DNA of 64,000 nucleotides, taken from positions 496,001-560,000 of the forward strand of contig JBAOIN010000003.1 of assembly GCA_037045455.1 (NCBI GenBank). The letters run 5' to 3'. Both the position numbers and the translations under genes were made by a program. The stretch comes from JADKAV01 sp037045455 (GTDB lineage: Bacteria > Actinomycetota > Actinomycetes > S36-B12 > UBA10799). A model generated the notes under the pieces. It was not told the origin of the DNA, made no database searches, and saw only the letters and a program-made list of their open reading frames with translations. Of this stretch, positions 1 through 8,524 are shown piece by piece (position 1 is the stretch's first letter; the number at the start of each line of letters is the position of its first letter).

Positions 1-2
1 GA

Positions 3-113
3 CAGGACATGGTCGACCGGCGCATCGCCCACCGCAACCACATTCGCCAGCGCGGGGAGGATCTGCCTGAGGTCCGGGATTGGGTGTGGCCGTTCGGCGA
101 CGGAATAGCGTGA
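3..113 (+). CDS. xfp: Phosphoketolase, C-terminal tail (5' end outside window)
   Basis: Frame 3 from the left edge reads 36 codons ending in TGA. The residues HIRQRGEDLPEVRDWVW match the family C-terminus, where an Arg-Gln/Glu-x-Gly-Glu-Asp-x-Pro-Glu-x-Arg-Asp-Trp signature closes the protein. Phosphoketolases split xylulose-5-phosphate or fructose-6-phosphate into acetyl phosphate and an aldose phosphate in the cytosol. Only the tail is visible, so substrate preference cannot be judged. The stop overlaps the GTG start of the next gene (GTGA), which suggests translational coupling. Confidence 0.8.
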   Translation, partial: QDMVDRRIAHRNHIRQRGEDLPEVRDWVWPFGDGIA

Positions 114-1279
114 GATCTGTGAAGGACTTCAGCGATGCCGACATCACCACGATGTACCGGCAGGAGTACGCCCAGGCGCTGACGGCGCTCGGGCGCTTCA
201 ACCTCGCGATCTTCGGCAAGACCGGTACCGGCAAGAGCACCTTGGTCAACGCGATCTTCGGCCAGGACGTCGCGGCCACCGGTACCGGCCGCCCGGTCAC
301 CACTGGCCTGGACTACTACATCCATCCCAACGGGCTGCTCGGCATCTACGACTCCCGGGGCTTCGAGACGGGGGAGGCGGGTGACCGCATCCTCGGTGCG
401 CTGGAGGAGGTAGTGGAGGGCACCAGGCAGGCTGATGCGATCGAGCAGATCCACGCCGCCTGGTACACGGTGCGCTGGAGTGACCGCCGCTTCGAGTCCC
501 ACCAGGAAGCGTTCGTCGCTCGGCTGCACGACCTGGGACTGCCAGTGATCTTCGTGCTCACCCAAGTGCCCCGGCTGGAGTCGGGACAGACCCACGAGGA
601 TGCGCTGGAGTTCGCCCGCTACATCGCCGGGCTGGGGATGCCGCTGGCTGCTGGCGGCCGGGTGTACCTGACCAACGCCAAGGAGGACCCTTTCCTGCAC
701 ACCGTCGTCTTCGGGCTGCAGGAGCTTTTGGATGCCACATTCGAGACGATTCCGGAAGCCGCCACCGCGGCCCTTTCAGCTGCCCAGCAGCTGGACTGGG
801 GGCGTAAAAGACAGGCTGCTAAGAAGATCATTACGGCAAGTGCGGCGTCTGCCCTGGCCACCGGCGCCACGCCGATTCCCTTTTCCGACGCGGCGGTCTT
901 AGTTCCGCTGCAGATCGGGATGATCGCGCGTTTGACCGCCGCGTATGGCTCGCACTTGCCTTCCGCCCAACTCGCCTCGTTGGTCGGGTCGATGATGCTC
1001 GCCTCCGGGGCCACGACCGCCGGTCGCTGGATGGTGTCGTCTTTGTTGCGGGTGGTGCCGGGTGGACAGCCGGCCGCCATGGTGATCTCCGGTTCGGTGG
1101 CCGCAAGCATGACCACCGCGATGGGGTGGGCCTGGGTCGCGGTCCTCGAGCGGTTCCTGATGTCCGGGCAAACTCAGGACATCGAGTCCATGCGGACAGT
1201 GTTCGCCGAGGAGTTCCGCAAGCGCTTCAAGCTGACCCGGTCGGGGGAGCAGCGCACGCAGTTGCCGCCGGGGGAGTAG
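110..1279 (+). CDS. GTPase with C-terminal DUF697-like domain
   Basis: A P-loop GTPase of the Era/YcjF-like class: GKTGTGKS at residues 36-43 (G1), a switch Thr near 64 and DSRG at about 81-84 (G3). The usual N/TKxD (G4) is an atypical TQVP. Residues from about 235 form a hydrophobic, glycine/alanine-rich helical region typical of DUF697, probably membrane associated. The GTG at 110 is chosen because it overlaps the upstream stop; an in-frame TTG lies at 80 and another GTG at 119. Coupling to phosphoketolase is unusual and the cellular role is unknown. Confidence 0.75.
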   Translation: MRSVKDFSDADITTMYRQEYAQALTALGRFNLAIFGKTGTGKSTLVNAIFGQDVAATGTGRPVTTGLDYYIHPNGLLGIYDSRGFETGEAGDRILGALEEVVEGTRQADAIEQIHAAWYTVRWSDRRFESHQEAFVARLHDLGLPVIFVLTQVPRLESGQTHEDALEFARYIAGLGMPLAAGGRVYLTNAKEDPFLHTVVFGLQELLDATFETIPEAATAALSAAQQLDWGRKRQAAKKIITASAASALATGATPIPFSDAAVLVPLQIGMIARLTAAYGSHLPSAQLASLVGSMMLASGATTAGRWMVSSLLRVVPGGQPAAMVISGSVAASMTTAMGWAWVAVLERFLMSGQTQDIESMRTVFAEEFRKRFKLTRSGEQRTQLPPGE

Positions 1280-1313
1280 GGCTAATGGGGCTTTTCGCGG
1301 TGCGCAGCGCCAT

Positions 1314-1386
1314 CCGTTAGACCTTCGACCATCGGTTAGGCGAAATGTCCGCTTTGCCCTCTAACCGATGTTCGAAGGTCTAACCG
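1314..1386. terminator. Long hairpin between convergent genes
   Basis: Arms 1314-1339 and 1361-1386 are complementary at 24 of 26 positions, with a 21-nt loop. The hairpin lies between the stops of the GTPase gene (+) and the acyltransferase gene (-), so it can act as a bidirectional terminator. There is no clear T-run. Each arm carries the word CGGTTAG or its near-match at both ends. Confidence 0.7.
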
Positions 1387-1404
1387 ATGTCAGCACCTCG
1401 CGGA

Positions 1405-3042
1405 TCAGGCGCGCGCCTTCTTCGCAGGTGCCCTTTTGGCCGCAGGTGCCTGCTTAGCAGCGGGTTTTGCCGCCTTCTTCGCGGGGGCCTTCTTGGTCGC
1501 CGACGCCTTGCGGGCCGGCGCCTTCTTCACGGGCGCCTTCCGGGCCGCAGCCTTCTTGGCCGGCGCCTTCCGGGCCGGAGCCTTCTTGGCCGGCGCCTTC
1601 TTCGCGGGGGCCTGCTTCGCAGGCGGCGGCGGTGGGGTCGGCGCCTGCGCACTGCCCGCGAGTGCGGCGATCTCCTCCAGCCCGGCCTTCAGATCCGCGA
1701 CCAGTTCCTTGGGCTTCGGGACCGCAACGGTGTCGATGTTGACGCCGACCTGGGCCACCCCGTTGTAAGACATCAGCGCGCAGTTCACGGCCGCGCCCGC
1801 CTTCGGTGCATAGGGGAGCATGCGCAGGATCTGAGTGCCGGCGAAGAACACGGGAATCGGCGGGCCGGGCACGTTGGTGGCCACGAAGTCCGTGCCCTTC
1901 ATCAGCCCGCCGGCCACGTAGGTGGCGATGTTCGTGGGCAGCATGGTCAGCAGGCGGAACACCTGATCGGTGAGCACCGCGGCCGGCTCGGTGCGGGCCT
2001 GCCGCAGCACCGGGTGCAGCTGCTGGATGCGCTTGGCGGGGTCGGCTTCGTTCAAGGGCACCGGGAACCGGGCGGGTACCCAGGCGTTGCCTTCCTTGCC
2101 CGCGTCGGCCGGAGTACGCAGGTTGACCGGCATGTTCACGCGCAATGCATCCGGGATGGTGCCGTTGCGCTCGTGGTAGCGCCGCAAGCCGCCCACGACA
2201 CCGGCCACGAACGCGTCATTGAGCGTGCCGCGACCGACCTTTCCGGCCTTCTTCAGGTCGTCCAGGGGAATGTCGATCAAGTCGAACCAGACCGACAACG
2301 AGCGCTCCCCGAACACCGAGGACATCGGCTCGGAGGCCGGGGCGAGCATGCGTGACAGGGATGCCGCCATCTCGCCGGCGGAGGTGGCCATGCCGATCGG
2401 GTCGGTCACGGTGTCTTTCAGGAAGCCGGTGGCGCTGCTCAAGCCGCCGCGCACGTCGTCGGCCACCGTCCTGGCCTCGAAGTTCAGCCCCATCCGCAGC
2501 CGGTCACGCTTGCCGGCGACGGCCCCATGAGGCGCCTTGGGCATGTCGCCGCGGTCCTGTCCGGTGCGGTCGAGATCGAACAGCAGCGCGGCCATCTGCA
2601 GGCCGCCCACACCGTCGGTGACCGAGTGGTGGATCTTTACGATGAACGCGGCTTGACCCTCCTTGAGGCCGGTGACGAGCAGCATCTCCCATAGTGGCCG
2701 GGCCTTGTCGAACTCGCCTTCGGCCATCTGCTCGGCCAGCCGGAACACCGGGCCCATCGTGCCGTCCGGATTCGGCGCAGCAACCCAGCGCAAGTGGTAG
2801 TCGAGGTCGAAGTTCGGGTCGATTTCCCAACGCGGCGGTGCCAGGCTCAGCGGGTTGCCGACCGCACGCTGCCGCAGTTTCGGCACCAGTCGCGTGAGCC
2901 GGTCGATGCGATCACGAACCACGGTCTCGTCGGGTTCCTGATCCAGCAAGAGCACCAGCGTGATGGTTGAGCGCAGCACGGGATCCTCCTCCACCCCGAA
3001 CATCACTGCGTCTGCCCATTGCATACGTGGGTCGTCAGCCAC
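1405..3042 (-). CDS. Wax ester synthase/diacylglycerol acyltransferase with Lys/Ala/Pro-rich tail
   Basis: WS/DGAT family acyltransferase, which transfers acyl groups from acyl-CoA to alcohols or diacylglycerol to make storage lipid. The catalytic HHxxxDG motif is present as HHSVTDG near residue 137. The start is the GTG at 3042, preceded by a strong GAGGAGG Shine-Dalgarno, and the next residues (DDPRMQWADAVMF) are typical of family N-termini. Length is 545 residues against the usual 450-480. The excess is a C-terminal tail of about 80 residues made of repeated KKAPA/RKAPA units after a proline run, resembling histone H1 or HupB tails. The reading frame is intact. Confidence 0.88.
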   Translation of the reverse strand: MADDPRMQWADAVMFGVEEDPVLRSTITLVLLLDQEPDETVVRDRIDRLTRLVPKLRQRAVGNPLSLAPPRWEIDPNFDLDYHLRWVAAPNPDGTMGPVFRLAEQMAEGEFDKARPLWEMLLVTGLKEGQAAFIVKIHHSVTDGVGGLQMAALLFDLDRTGQDRGDMPKAPHGAVAGKRDRLRMGLNFEARTVADDVRGGLSSATGFLKDTVTDPIGMATSAGEMAASLSRMLAPASEPMSSVFGERSLSVWFDLIDIPLDDLKKAGKVGRGTLNDAFVAGVVGGLRRYHERNGTIPDALRVNMPVNLRTPADAGKEGNAWVPARFPVPLNEADPAKRIQQLHPVLRQARTEPAAVLTDQVFRLLTMLPTNIATYVAGGLMKGTDFVATNVPGPPIPVFFAGTQILRMLPYAPKAGAAVNCALMSYNGVAQVGVNIDTVAVPKPKELVADLKAGLEEIAALAGSAQAPTPPPPPAKQAPAKKAPAKKAPARKAPAKKAAARKAPVKKAPARKASATKKAPAKKAAKPAAKQAPAAKRAPAKKARA

Positions 3043-3200
3043 GGTTGCCTCCTCGCGGATTCGCTTGCGTTTCATCTTCGTCCATTGCCTGCGGCGGTGC
3101 GCGCTGAATCGGGGCACACAGCAGTCCCACAGAGATCCCCACATCTCGAAGATCGCGGCGGTGCGGGGTTGTTGTCAGGGGCCGGTCATAGGGTGGGAGC

Positions 3201-4412
3201 GTGGAATTCCAACCCTCTGCCAAAGCCCAGGAACGCATCGCTGTACTGCAGGACTTCATGGCCCAGCACGTGTATCCGGCCGAGCCGGTGTACGAGGCCC
3301 AAGTCGCAGAACTCACCGCCGCCAGCCGCCCGCATGAACTGCCGGCCGTTGTCGAGGAATTGAAGGCTGAAGCGCGGCGACGCGGCCTGTGGAACCTGTT
3401 CCTGCCCGACGAGTCGGGTCTGAGCGTGACCGACTATGCGCCGCTGGCCGAGATCACCGGCCGCAGCCCACATCTGGCACCAGAGGCGCTGAACTGCTCG
3501 GCGCCGGACACCGGGAACATGGAAGTGCTGCACATGTTCGGCACGGACGAGCAGAAGCAACGGTGGCTGGAGCCACTGCTGGACGGCCACATCCGCAGCG
3601 GGTTCGCCATGACTGAGCCGGAGGTGGCGAGTTCGGATGCCACCAACATCGCCACCCGGATCGAGGCCGATGGCGACGACTACGTCATCAACGGCCGCAA
3701 GTGGTGGACGACCGGCGCGATGGACCCGCGTTGCCAGATCCTGATCCTGATGGGAAAGACCGATCCGGAGGCCGACATCCATCGCCAGCAGAGCATGGTG
3801 CTGGTGCCGATGGACACCCCGGGGGTGCGGATCGAGCGCAATCTCACGGTCTTCGGTTACTCCGAGCAGCCCGGACACGCCGAGATCTCGTTCACTGACG
3901 TGCGGGTGCCCAGAAGCAACCTGCTGGCCGACGAGGGAATGGGCTTCGCCATCGCGCAGGCCCGGCTCGGACCCGGCCGGGTCCACCACTGCATGCGGGC
4001 CATCGGGATGGCCGAACGGGCGCTGGACCTGATGTGCGAGCGGTCGCTGGACCGGGTCGCGTTCCACCGGCCGCTGGCTGGCCAGGGAGTCGTCCGGGAA
4101 TGGATCGCCCGCTCCCGGCTGGCGATCAACCAAGCGCGGCTCTTGGTCCTGCACACAGCGTGGATGATCGACAGCCACGGCGCCAAGGCCGCCCGTCAGC
4201 AGATCGCCGGAATCAAGGCCGTTGTGCCGTCGATGGCGCTGGACGTCGTCGACAAGGCGATCCAGACATATGGCGGCGCCGGAGTCAGCCAGGCCAGTCC
4301 GCTGGCCGAGATGTGGGCGGGGCTGCGGACGCTGCGGATCGCCGACGGCCCGGACGAGGTGCACCTGCGGGACGTGGCGAGGCTGGAGTTGAAGGCCCAC
4401 CTCGATGGTTGA
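3201..4412 (+). CDS. Acyl-CoA dehydrogenase (ACAD10/11-like, FadE type)
   Basis: A 403-residue flavin-dependent acyl-CoA dehydrogenase with the FAMTEP motif of the FAD-binding middle domain (about residue 135) and the C-terminal QTYGGAGV segment. It should catalyse the first oxidation of an acyl-CoA in the cytosol. The GTG start sits 6 nt after TAGGGT, a leaderless promoter. It overlaps by 8 nt the downstream kinase-like gene. That pairing matches the fused kinase-dehydrogenase architecture of ACAD10/11, in which the kinase-like half helps process 4-hydroxy acids, so a hydroxy-acyl substrate is plausible but inferred. Confidence 0.88.
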   Translation: MEFQPSAKAQERIAVLQDFMAQHVYPAEPVYEAQVAELTAASRPHELPAVVEELKAEARRRGLWNLFLPDESGLSVTDYAPLAEITGRSPHLAPEALNCSAPDTGNMEVLHMFGTDEQKQRWLEPLLDGHIRSGFAMTEPEVASSDATNIATRIEADGDDYVINGRKWWTTGAMDPRCQILILMGKTDPEADIHRQQSMVLVPMDTPGVRIERNLTVFGYSEQPGHAEISFTDVRVPRSNLLADEGMGFAIAQARLGPGRVHHCMRAIGMAERALDLMCERSLDRVAFHRPLAGQGVVREWIARSRLAINQARLLVLHTAWMIDSHGAKAARQQIAGIKAVVPSMALDVVDKAIQTYGGAGVSQASPLAEMWAGLRTLRIADGPDEVHLRDVARLELKAHLDG

Positions 4413-5433
4413 GCTGAACGTCAGGGACCAGGATGCGTTCGATGTCCAGGCATTCGGCGGCTGGCTGGGTCAGGCCGTCCCAGGGCTCGGGGAGATCACC
4501 CGGATCAGCCAGTTCGCCGGCGGTGCGTCCAACCTGACGTTCCAGATCGACTGCGCCAACGACAGCGTCGTGATGCGGACCTCGCCGACCGGACGCAAGG
4601 CCGCCTCCGCCCACGACATGCAACGCGAGGCGCGTCTACTCACCGCACTGCGTCCCGCGTTCGAGAAGGTGCCCGCTGTGCTGGCCGTGGCGGGCGACGA
4701 GTCGCCACTCGGCAGGCCGCTGTTCGTCTGCGAATACGTGTCCGGCACGATCCTGCGCCGGGACCTGCCCGAGGGAGTCCCGGTAGAGGCGCTGGCCGAG
4801 ACGTTCATCCAGACGTTCGTCGATCTGCACGCCGTTGACACCAGCACCGGGGAGTTGGCTGCGTTCAACAAAGGCAGCGGGTACGTCCGGCGGCAGGTCG
4901 AAGGCTGGTCCACCCGCTACCGGCAGGCCCGCACCGACGACGTTCCCGACGCCGAGTCCGTCATGACCTGGCTGGCGCAGCGGCAGCCCGAGGACGTTGC
5001 CGCCTGCGTGATCCACAACGACTGGCGCTTCGACAACATGGTCCTGGACCCCGCCGACCCCAGCCGGATAAAGGCGGTCCTGGACTGGGAACTGGCCACG
5101 CTGGGTGATCCGTTCATGGATCTGGGTTCGGCGATGGCCTACTGGGTGGAACCGGCCGACGAGGAAGGGATGCAGGCCTTCCGCATGCAGCCCTCGACCG
5201 CCCCCGGGATGCCCACCCGCGACGGCTTCGTGGACGAGTACTGCCGGCGGGCGGGTAGGCCGCGCCCCGACTGGGCGTTCTATGAGGTCTACGGCTTGTT
5301 CCGGTTGGCGGGAATCGCCCAGCAGATCTGGTACCGCTTCTACCACGGGCAGACGAGCAACCCGGCGTTCGCCATGTTCGGCCCGGCCGTGCAGTTCCTG
5401 GTGGCGCGCTGCGAGCGGCTGATCAGCGCGTGA
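4405..5433 (+). CDS. Aminoglycoside phosphotransferase-fold kinase paired with acyl-CoA dehydrogenase
   Basis: A 342-residue protein kinase-like phosphotransferase. Brenner-type catalytic loop HNDWRFDN lies near residue 204 and the metal-binding DWE, followed by LATLGDPFMDLG, near 228. The N-terminal half has the glycine-rich FAGGASNLTF loop. It overlaps the dehydrogenase gene by 8 nt, so the two are co-translated. In the ACAD10/11 and mycobacterial FadE36-type families this domain phosphorylates a hydroxyl on an acyl-CoA. That role is inferred from context; it is unlikely to be an antibiotic resistance enzyme. Confidence 0.85.
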   Translation: MVELNVRDQDAFDVQAFGGWLGQAVPGLGEITRISQFAGGASNLTFQIDCANDSVVMRTSPTGRKAASAHDMQREARLLTALRPAFEKVPAVLAVAGDESPLGRPLFVCEYVSGTILRRDLPEGVPVEALAETFIQTFVDLHAVDTSTGELAAFNKGSGYVRRQVEGWSTRYRQARTDDVPDAESVMTWLAQRQPEDVAACVIHNDWRFDNMVLDPADPSRIKAVLDWELATLGDPFMDLGSAMAYWVEPADEEGMQAFRMQPSTAPGMPTRDGFVDEYCRRAGRPRPDWAFYEVYGLFRLAGIAQQIWYRFYHGQTSNPAFAMFGPAVQFLVARCERLISA

Positions 5434-5452
5434 CGGCGGATAGCGTGCGGAC

Positions 5453-5959
5453 ATGACGGTGGAAGAACCGGGCACGCAGGCACCTGAACAACTGCGCCGT
5501 TGGCGGATCGCGGTCATCGTCCTCGCGTTACTGAGCCTGACACTGCTGATCACGACGATCGCGTTGCGGGTGCGCTCCGACGCGGCCGTCCGCGAGCGCA
5601 ACGAAGCGCTGGCCCGCGCTGACGCCGCCACGGCCGAGGCCGGTCAGCAGCAACGCCGCAACGACGAACTGCTCACCCAACTGTCGACGTCCAACGAGCG
5701 TCTGGCCGAACTCACCGGTCAGGTACCGGATCTGGGTGCCGCCGACGCGAACGTGGCCCAGCAGGTCGCCGCCCAGCGGGCAGCGAAGAAGGCGCTGGCG
5801 AAGGCGCAGGCCCAATTGCGCAACGCCCAGACCTGCGCGGCCGGGGCGTTGCTTGCGCTGTCCCAGGTTCACTCCGGACCGGACGTGGAGTCGGGATCGG
5901 ATGAAGCGGCGGCCACTCTGGAGTCGGTGATGCCGGCCTGCCGGGCGGGTCTGGAGTAG
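5453..5959 (+). CDS. Membrane-anchored coiled-coil protein, unknown function
   Basis: A 168-residue protein with one membrane segment near residues 18-40 (RIAVIVLALLSLTLLITTIAL), then a long Ala/Glu/Gln/Arg-rich stretch (about 45-125) with heptad character. Two cysteines follow, near 129 and 163. No family recognised. The ATG lies exactly 6 nt after TAGCGT (5441-5446), indicating leaderless transcription, so it begins its own unit rather than continuing the kinase operon. Confidence 0.7.
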   Translation: MTVEEPGTQAPEQLRRWRIAVIVLALLSLTLLITTIALRVRSDAAVRERNEALARADAATAEAGQQQRRNDELLTQLSTSNERLAELTGQVPDLGAADANVAQQVAAQRAAKKALAKAQAQLRNAQTCAAGALLALSQVHSGPDVESGSDEAAATLESVMPACRAGLE

Positions 5960-5963
5960 TTCC

Positions 5964-6772
5964 GTGGAGCGTGACGGCAACGGGTGGGTCGAGTGCCGGT
6001 GCGGAATGCGGCATTGGGGGCGCCACGGAGCAGCCGGGCTCTTCCTCCAAGTCGAGGGCGTCGTACTCCTGCAGTTGCGGCCGGGCTGGGCCCATCAGGG
6101 CGGCACGTGGAGCATCCCCGGCGGCGCCCGTGACTCCCACGAGTCGGTCATCGCCGGAGCGTTGCGAGAGGCGCAGGAGGAGACGGCATTGGACCCGGGA
6201 CTGGTTCGGGTCGAGGGTGTCCATCGACGCCGTCACGCGGACTGGCGCTACGACACGGTCCTCGCGACGGCCGCGACCAGGCCGGCAGTCAGCGAACATG
6301 CCGAGAGCGTCGAACTGGACTGGGTGCCGCTGGACATGGTGCCGTCGATGCCACTGCACCCTGGATTCGCGGCGACGCTGCCGGATCTGCGCTTGCCCCG
6401 CCTGCGCTTGGTCGTGGACGCAGCCAACGTGGTGGGCAGCACGCCCAACGGCTGGTGGCGGGACCGGGCGGGCGCCGCCGACCGGCTGCGTCGGGACCTG
6501 GAAGCGATCGCCGGGTCCGTGGTCGTCCACGACGGCCGCGACCATCTGGTCAGCCACGTGGAGATGGTGGTGGAGGGACAGGGCACGCGGGGTACCCGAG
6601 CCCGAGCTCGACAGTCTCGTGCGGGTGATCCGCGCGGAAGGGCACGGAGACGACACCGATCGCAGCGCGAGCCCGTACCGTGGACGGTGTGGTGATCACG
6701 TCCGACCGGGGGTTGCGGGCGCGGGTAGCTGCCAGCCTGCCAGTCTCCGCGCTGCAGGAGATGCTTTCATGA
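5964..6772 (+). CDS. Nudix hydrolase fused to NYN/PIN-like domain (two frameshifts)
   Basis: The first 150 residues carry a Nudix box: GGARDSHE followed by REAQEE, with the final Gly of the consensus replaced by Ala. From about residue 152 the protein switches to VVDAANVVGS...GWWRDRAGAA, typical of NYN-type (PIN-like) putative ribonucleases. The frame breaks near 6585 and again near 6657. Reading through gives GVPEPELDSLVRVIRAEGHG, then VDGVVITSDRGLRARVAASL, ending in TGA at 6770-6772 that overlaps the next ATG. Each break equals one extra base. Likely role: nucleotide pool cleansing plus RNA/DNA-end processing, inferred from domains. Confidence 0.75.
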
Positions 6773-7710
6773 ACGGCCGCTACCTGGAGCGCTTCGCGTG
6801 GCTGTCGTTGGCCACCGGCTTCGTGGTGCTGGCGCTGAAGACGTTGGCCTGGCAGCTCACCGGCTCCGTGGGCCTGCTGTCCGACGCCCTGGAGTCCACC
6901 GTCAACATCGGGGCCGCGCTCGTCGCGCTGTTCGCATTGCGCGCTGCGAACCGGCCGGCCGACGCCGAGCACCACTTCGGCCACGGCAAGGCCGAGTACC
7001 TGTCGGCGATGGTGGAGGGCTTTTTGATCCTTGCGGCGTCGGCGGCGATTATCGCGTCGGCGGTCCTGCGCCTGCTCAACCCTCAGCCGCTGGAGCAGGT
7101 CGGCATAGGCCTCGCGGTGTCGGTCGTGGCCTCGGTCCTTAACGGCGTGGTTGCCTACGTCCTGATCCGGGTGGGCACCCGCCACCGGTCGATGGTGCTC
7201 ATCGCCGACGGCAAGCACCTGTTCACCGACGTCTGGACGTCGGCCGGTGTGGTGGTGGGGGTTGCTGCGGTTGCCGTCAGCGGCTGGGAGGTTCTGGACC
7301 CGCTGATCGCGCTGACCGTGGGCGCCAACATCCTCTGGACGGGGTGGAAGCTGTTGCGGCAGTCGGTCTCCGGGCTGCTCGACGAGCGTCTGTCGGACGA
7401 CGACATCGACCGCGTGGTCGAGATTCTGGCTTCGCGGCAGACGGCGACGGTTCAGTTCCACGCCTTGCAGAGCCGGGCCGCGGGCCGGCAGCGGTTCGTC
7501 TCCCTGCACATGCTCGTGCCGGGGGTCACGATCGTGCGGGAGGCGCACGACCTGGCCCAGGACATCGAGGACGAGATCGTCGGGGCGCTGCCCGGGAGCG
7601 TCGTGAGCATCCACATCGAGCCGCTGGAGGATCCGCGTGCCTGGGACGACATCCCGCACGGCGCGGAGCACCCTCTGCATCCCTCCCGCGGGCCGTTCGG
7701 CCAGGGCTGA
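6769..7710 (+). CDS. Cation diffusion facilitator (CDF) efflux protein
   Basis: A 313-residue CDF transporter with an N-terminal region of about six membrane helices (residues 7-210) and a C-terminal cytosolic ferredoxin-like domain. Metal-site motifs are SDALEST in helix 2 and ADGKHLFTD in helix 5, plus a His-rich HHFGHGK loop. Family members exchange Zn, Fe, Mn or similar divalent cations for protons at the cytoplasmic membrane; the specific metal cannot be read here. The ATG overlaps the stop of the Nudix-NYN gene (ATGA), so the two form one operon. Confidence 0.88.
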   Translation: MNGRYLERFAWLSLATGFVVLALKTLAWQLTGSVGLLSDALESTVNIGAALVALFALRAANRPADAEHHFGHGKAEYLSAMVEGFLILAASAAIIASAVLRLLNPQPLEQVGIGLAVSVVASVLNGVVAYVLIRVGTRHRSMVLIADGKHLFTDVWTSAGVVVGVAAVAVSGWEVLDPLIALTVGANILWTGWKLLRQSVSGLLDERLSDDDIDRVVEILASRQTATVQFHALQSRAAGRQRFVSLHMLVPGVTIVREAHDLAQDIEDEIVGALPGSVVSIHIEPLEDPRAWDDIPHGAEHPLHPSRGPFGQG

Positions 7711-7716
7711 TCGGGT

Positions 7717-8385
7717 TCAGACTGGCAACCACGGGTGCCGATGTTCGCGCCACAACAGGTTCTGCACCGGCCACGTCGCCAGGTACACATCGGCGCGGTG
7801 GTTGAGCTCCGCAGCGTCGGGGGTGGCGGCGGTGATGGCGGCGGCAATCTGCGGCCCCGCGTTGAAACACAGCGCGGAGAAGTCCTGCGCCGGATCGGCC
7901 AGCGTCGCGCCGTCCCAGTCCAGCACGCCCAGCAGGGCGCCGTCGTCACCGACCAGGATGTTGCCCCAGCTGAGGTCTCCGTGGACGGGTGCCGGCGTGA
8001 TGGAACGGGCCACCCTGATCGCCTCGGCCACCTCCGGGCTGTCGTCGACTGTCGCCAGTCCCTCCCACAACCGTGCCCACGGGATGTGCGGGCGGGGCCA
8101 TTCCCGGGTCGTGCGTAAGACGATCAGCATGCGGGCCAGTTCGGCGCCAAGGCGTTCCTGGGCAGAGGGTGCGAGGTGGGTGTCACCCAGCGGCGTTCCG
8201 GGCAGCCGCTCGAGGACCAGGTGATCGGAGTGCAACGCTAGAACCCGGGGAGCGGGCAGCCCCGCCGTCACAGCGGCCTCATGCCGTTCGGCAATGGCCG
8301 GTAGGTCGGCCCGGTCGGCATCGGTCAGCGGGAAGCGAAAAACCCGGTCGCCCACGATCTCGATGTGGTTCCGGTTTCCCCGCAC
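7717..8385 (-). CDS. Aminoglycoside phosphotransferase-fold small-molecule kinase
   Basis: A 222-residue APH/choline kinase-fold protein with catalytic loop VHGDLSWGNIL and metal-binding LDWDGATLADP. It is short for the family because the N-lobe is compact. The GTG start at 8385 lies 6 nt downstream of CACAAT on the minus strand, which fits leaderless transcription. Its substrate is unknown; aminoglycoside resistance cannot be claimed. It converges with the CDF gene, with only 6 nt between the stops. Confidence 0.75.
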   Translation of the reverse strand: MRGNRNHIEIVGDRVFRFPLTDADRADLPAIAERHEAAVTAGLPAPRVLALHSDHLVLERLPGTPLGDTHLAPSAQERLGAELARMLIVLRTTREWPRPHIPWARLWEGLATVDDSPEVAEAIRVARSITPAPVHGDLSWGNILVGDDGALLGVLDWDGATLADPAQDFSALCFNAGPQIAAAITAATPDAAELNHRADVYLATWPVQNLLWREHRHPWLPV

Positions 8386-8443
8386 GCAACCATTGTGACG
8401 GGGGCTGAACCACGAGCCCGGATCAGGACGTGAATTCGCAATT

Positions 8444-8507
8444 CGTGAGCACTGAAGGGCATCGGTGAGCATGCCGCGGCGCTCACATACGCAGGGAATG
8501 CTCACGG
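8444..8507. repeat. Dispersed GTGAGCA hairpin, copy 1
   Basis: Outer arms begin CGTGAGCA and end TGCTCACGG, with an internal GGTGAGC/GCGCTCAC pair. The same word order recurs at 20771-20834 and 62837-62914. It lies just beyond the 3' end of the transglycosylase gene on the minus strand, so it probably also serves as its terminator. Confidence 0.65.
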
Positions 8508-8524
8508 ATCGGCTGCGGGACGCT

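Noticed and set aside
1387..2355. A 322-codon plus-strand frame opposite the wax ester synthase gene
   Set aside because: It is rich in Arg/Gly/Leu from reading GC-rich antisense codons, matches no family, and the minus-strand frame has the HHxxxDG enzyme.
4636..5631. A 331-codon minus-strand frame opposite the kinase-like gene
   Set aside because: Arg/Ala/His-rich antisense shadow with no motif; the plus strand carries the catalytic HNDxxxxN and DWE motifs.
7717..8385. Aminoglycoside resistance gene
   Set aside because: Only the general kinase fold motifs are visible; nothing indicates antibiotic specificity or a resistance context.
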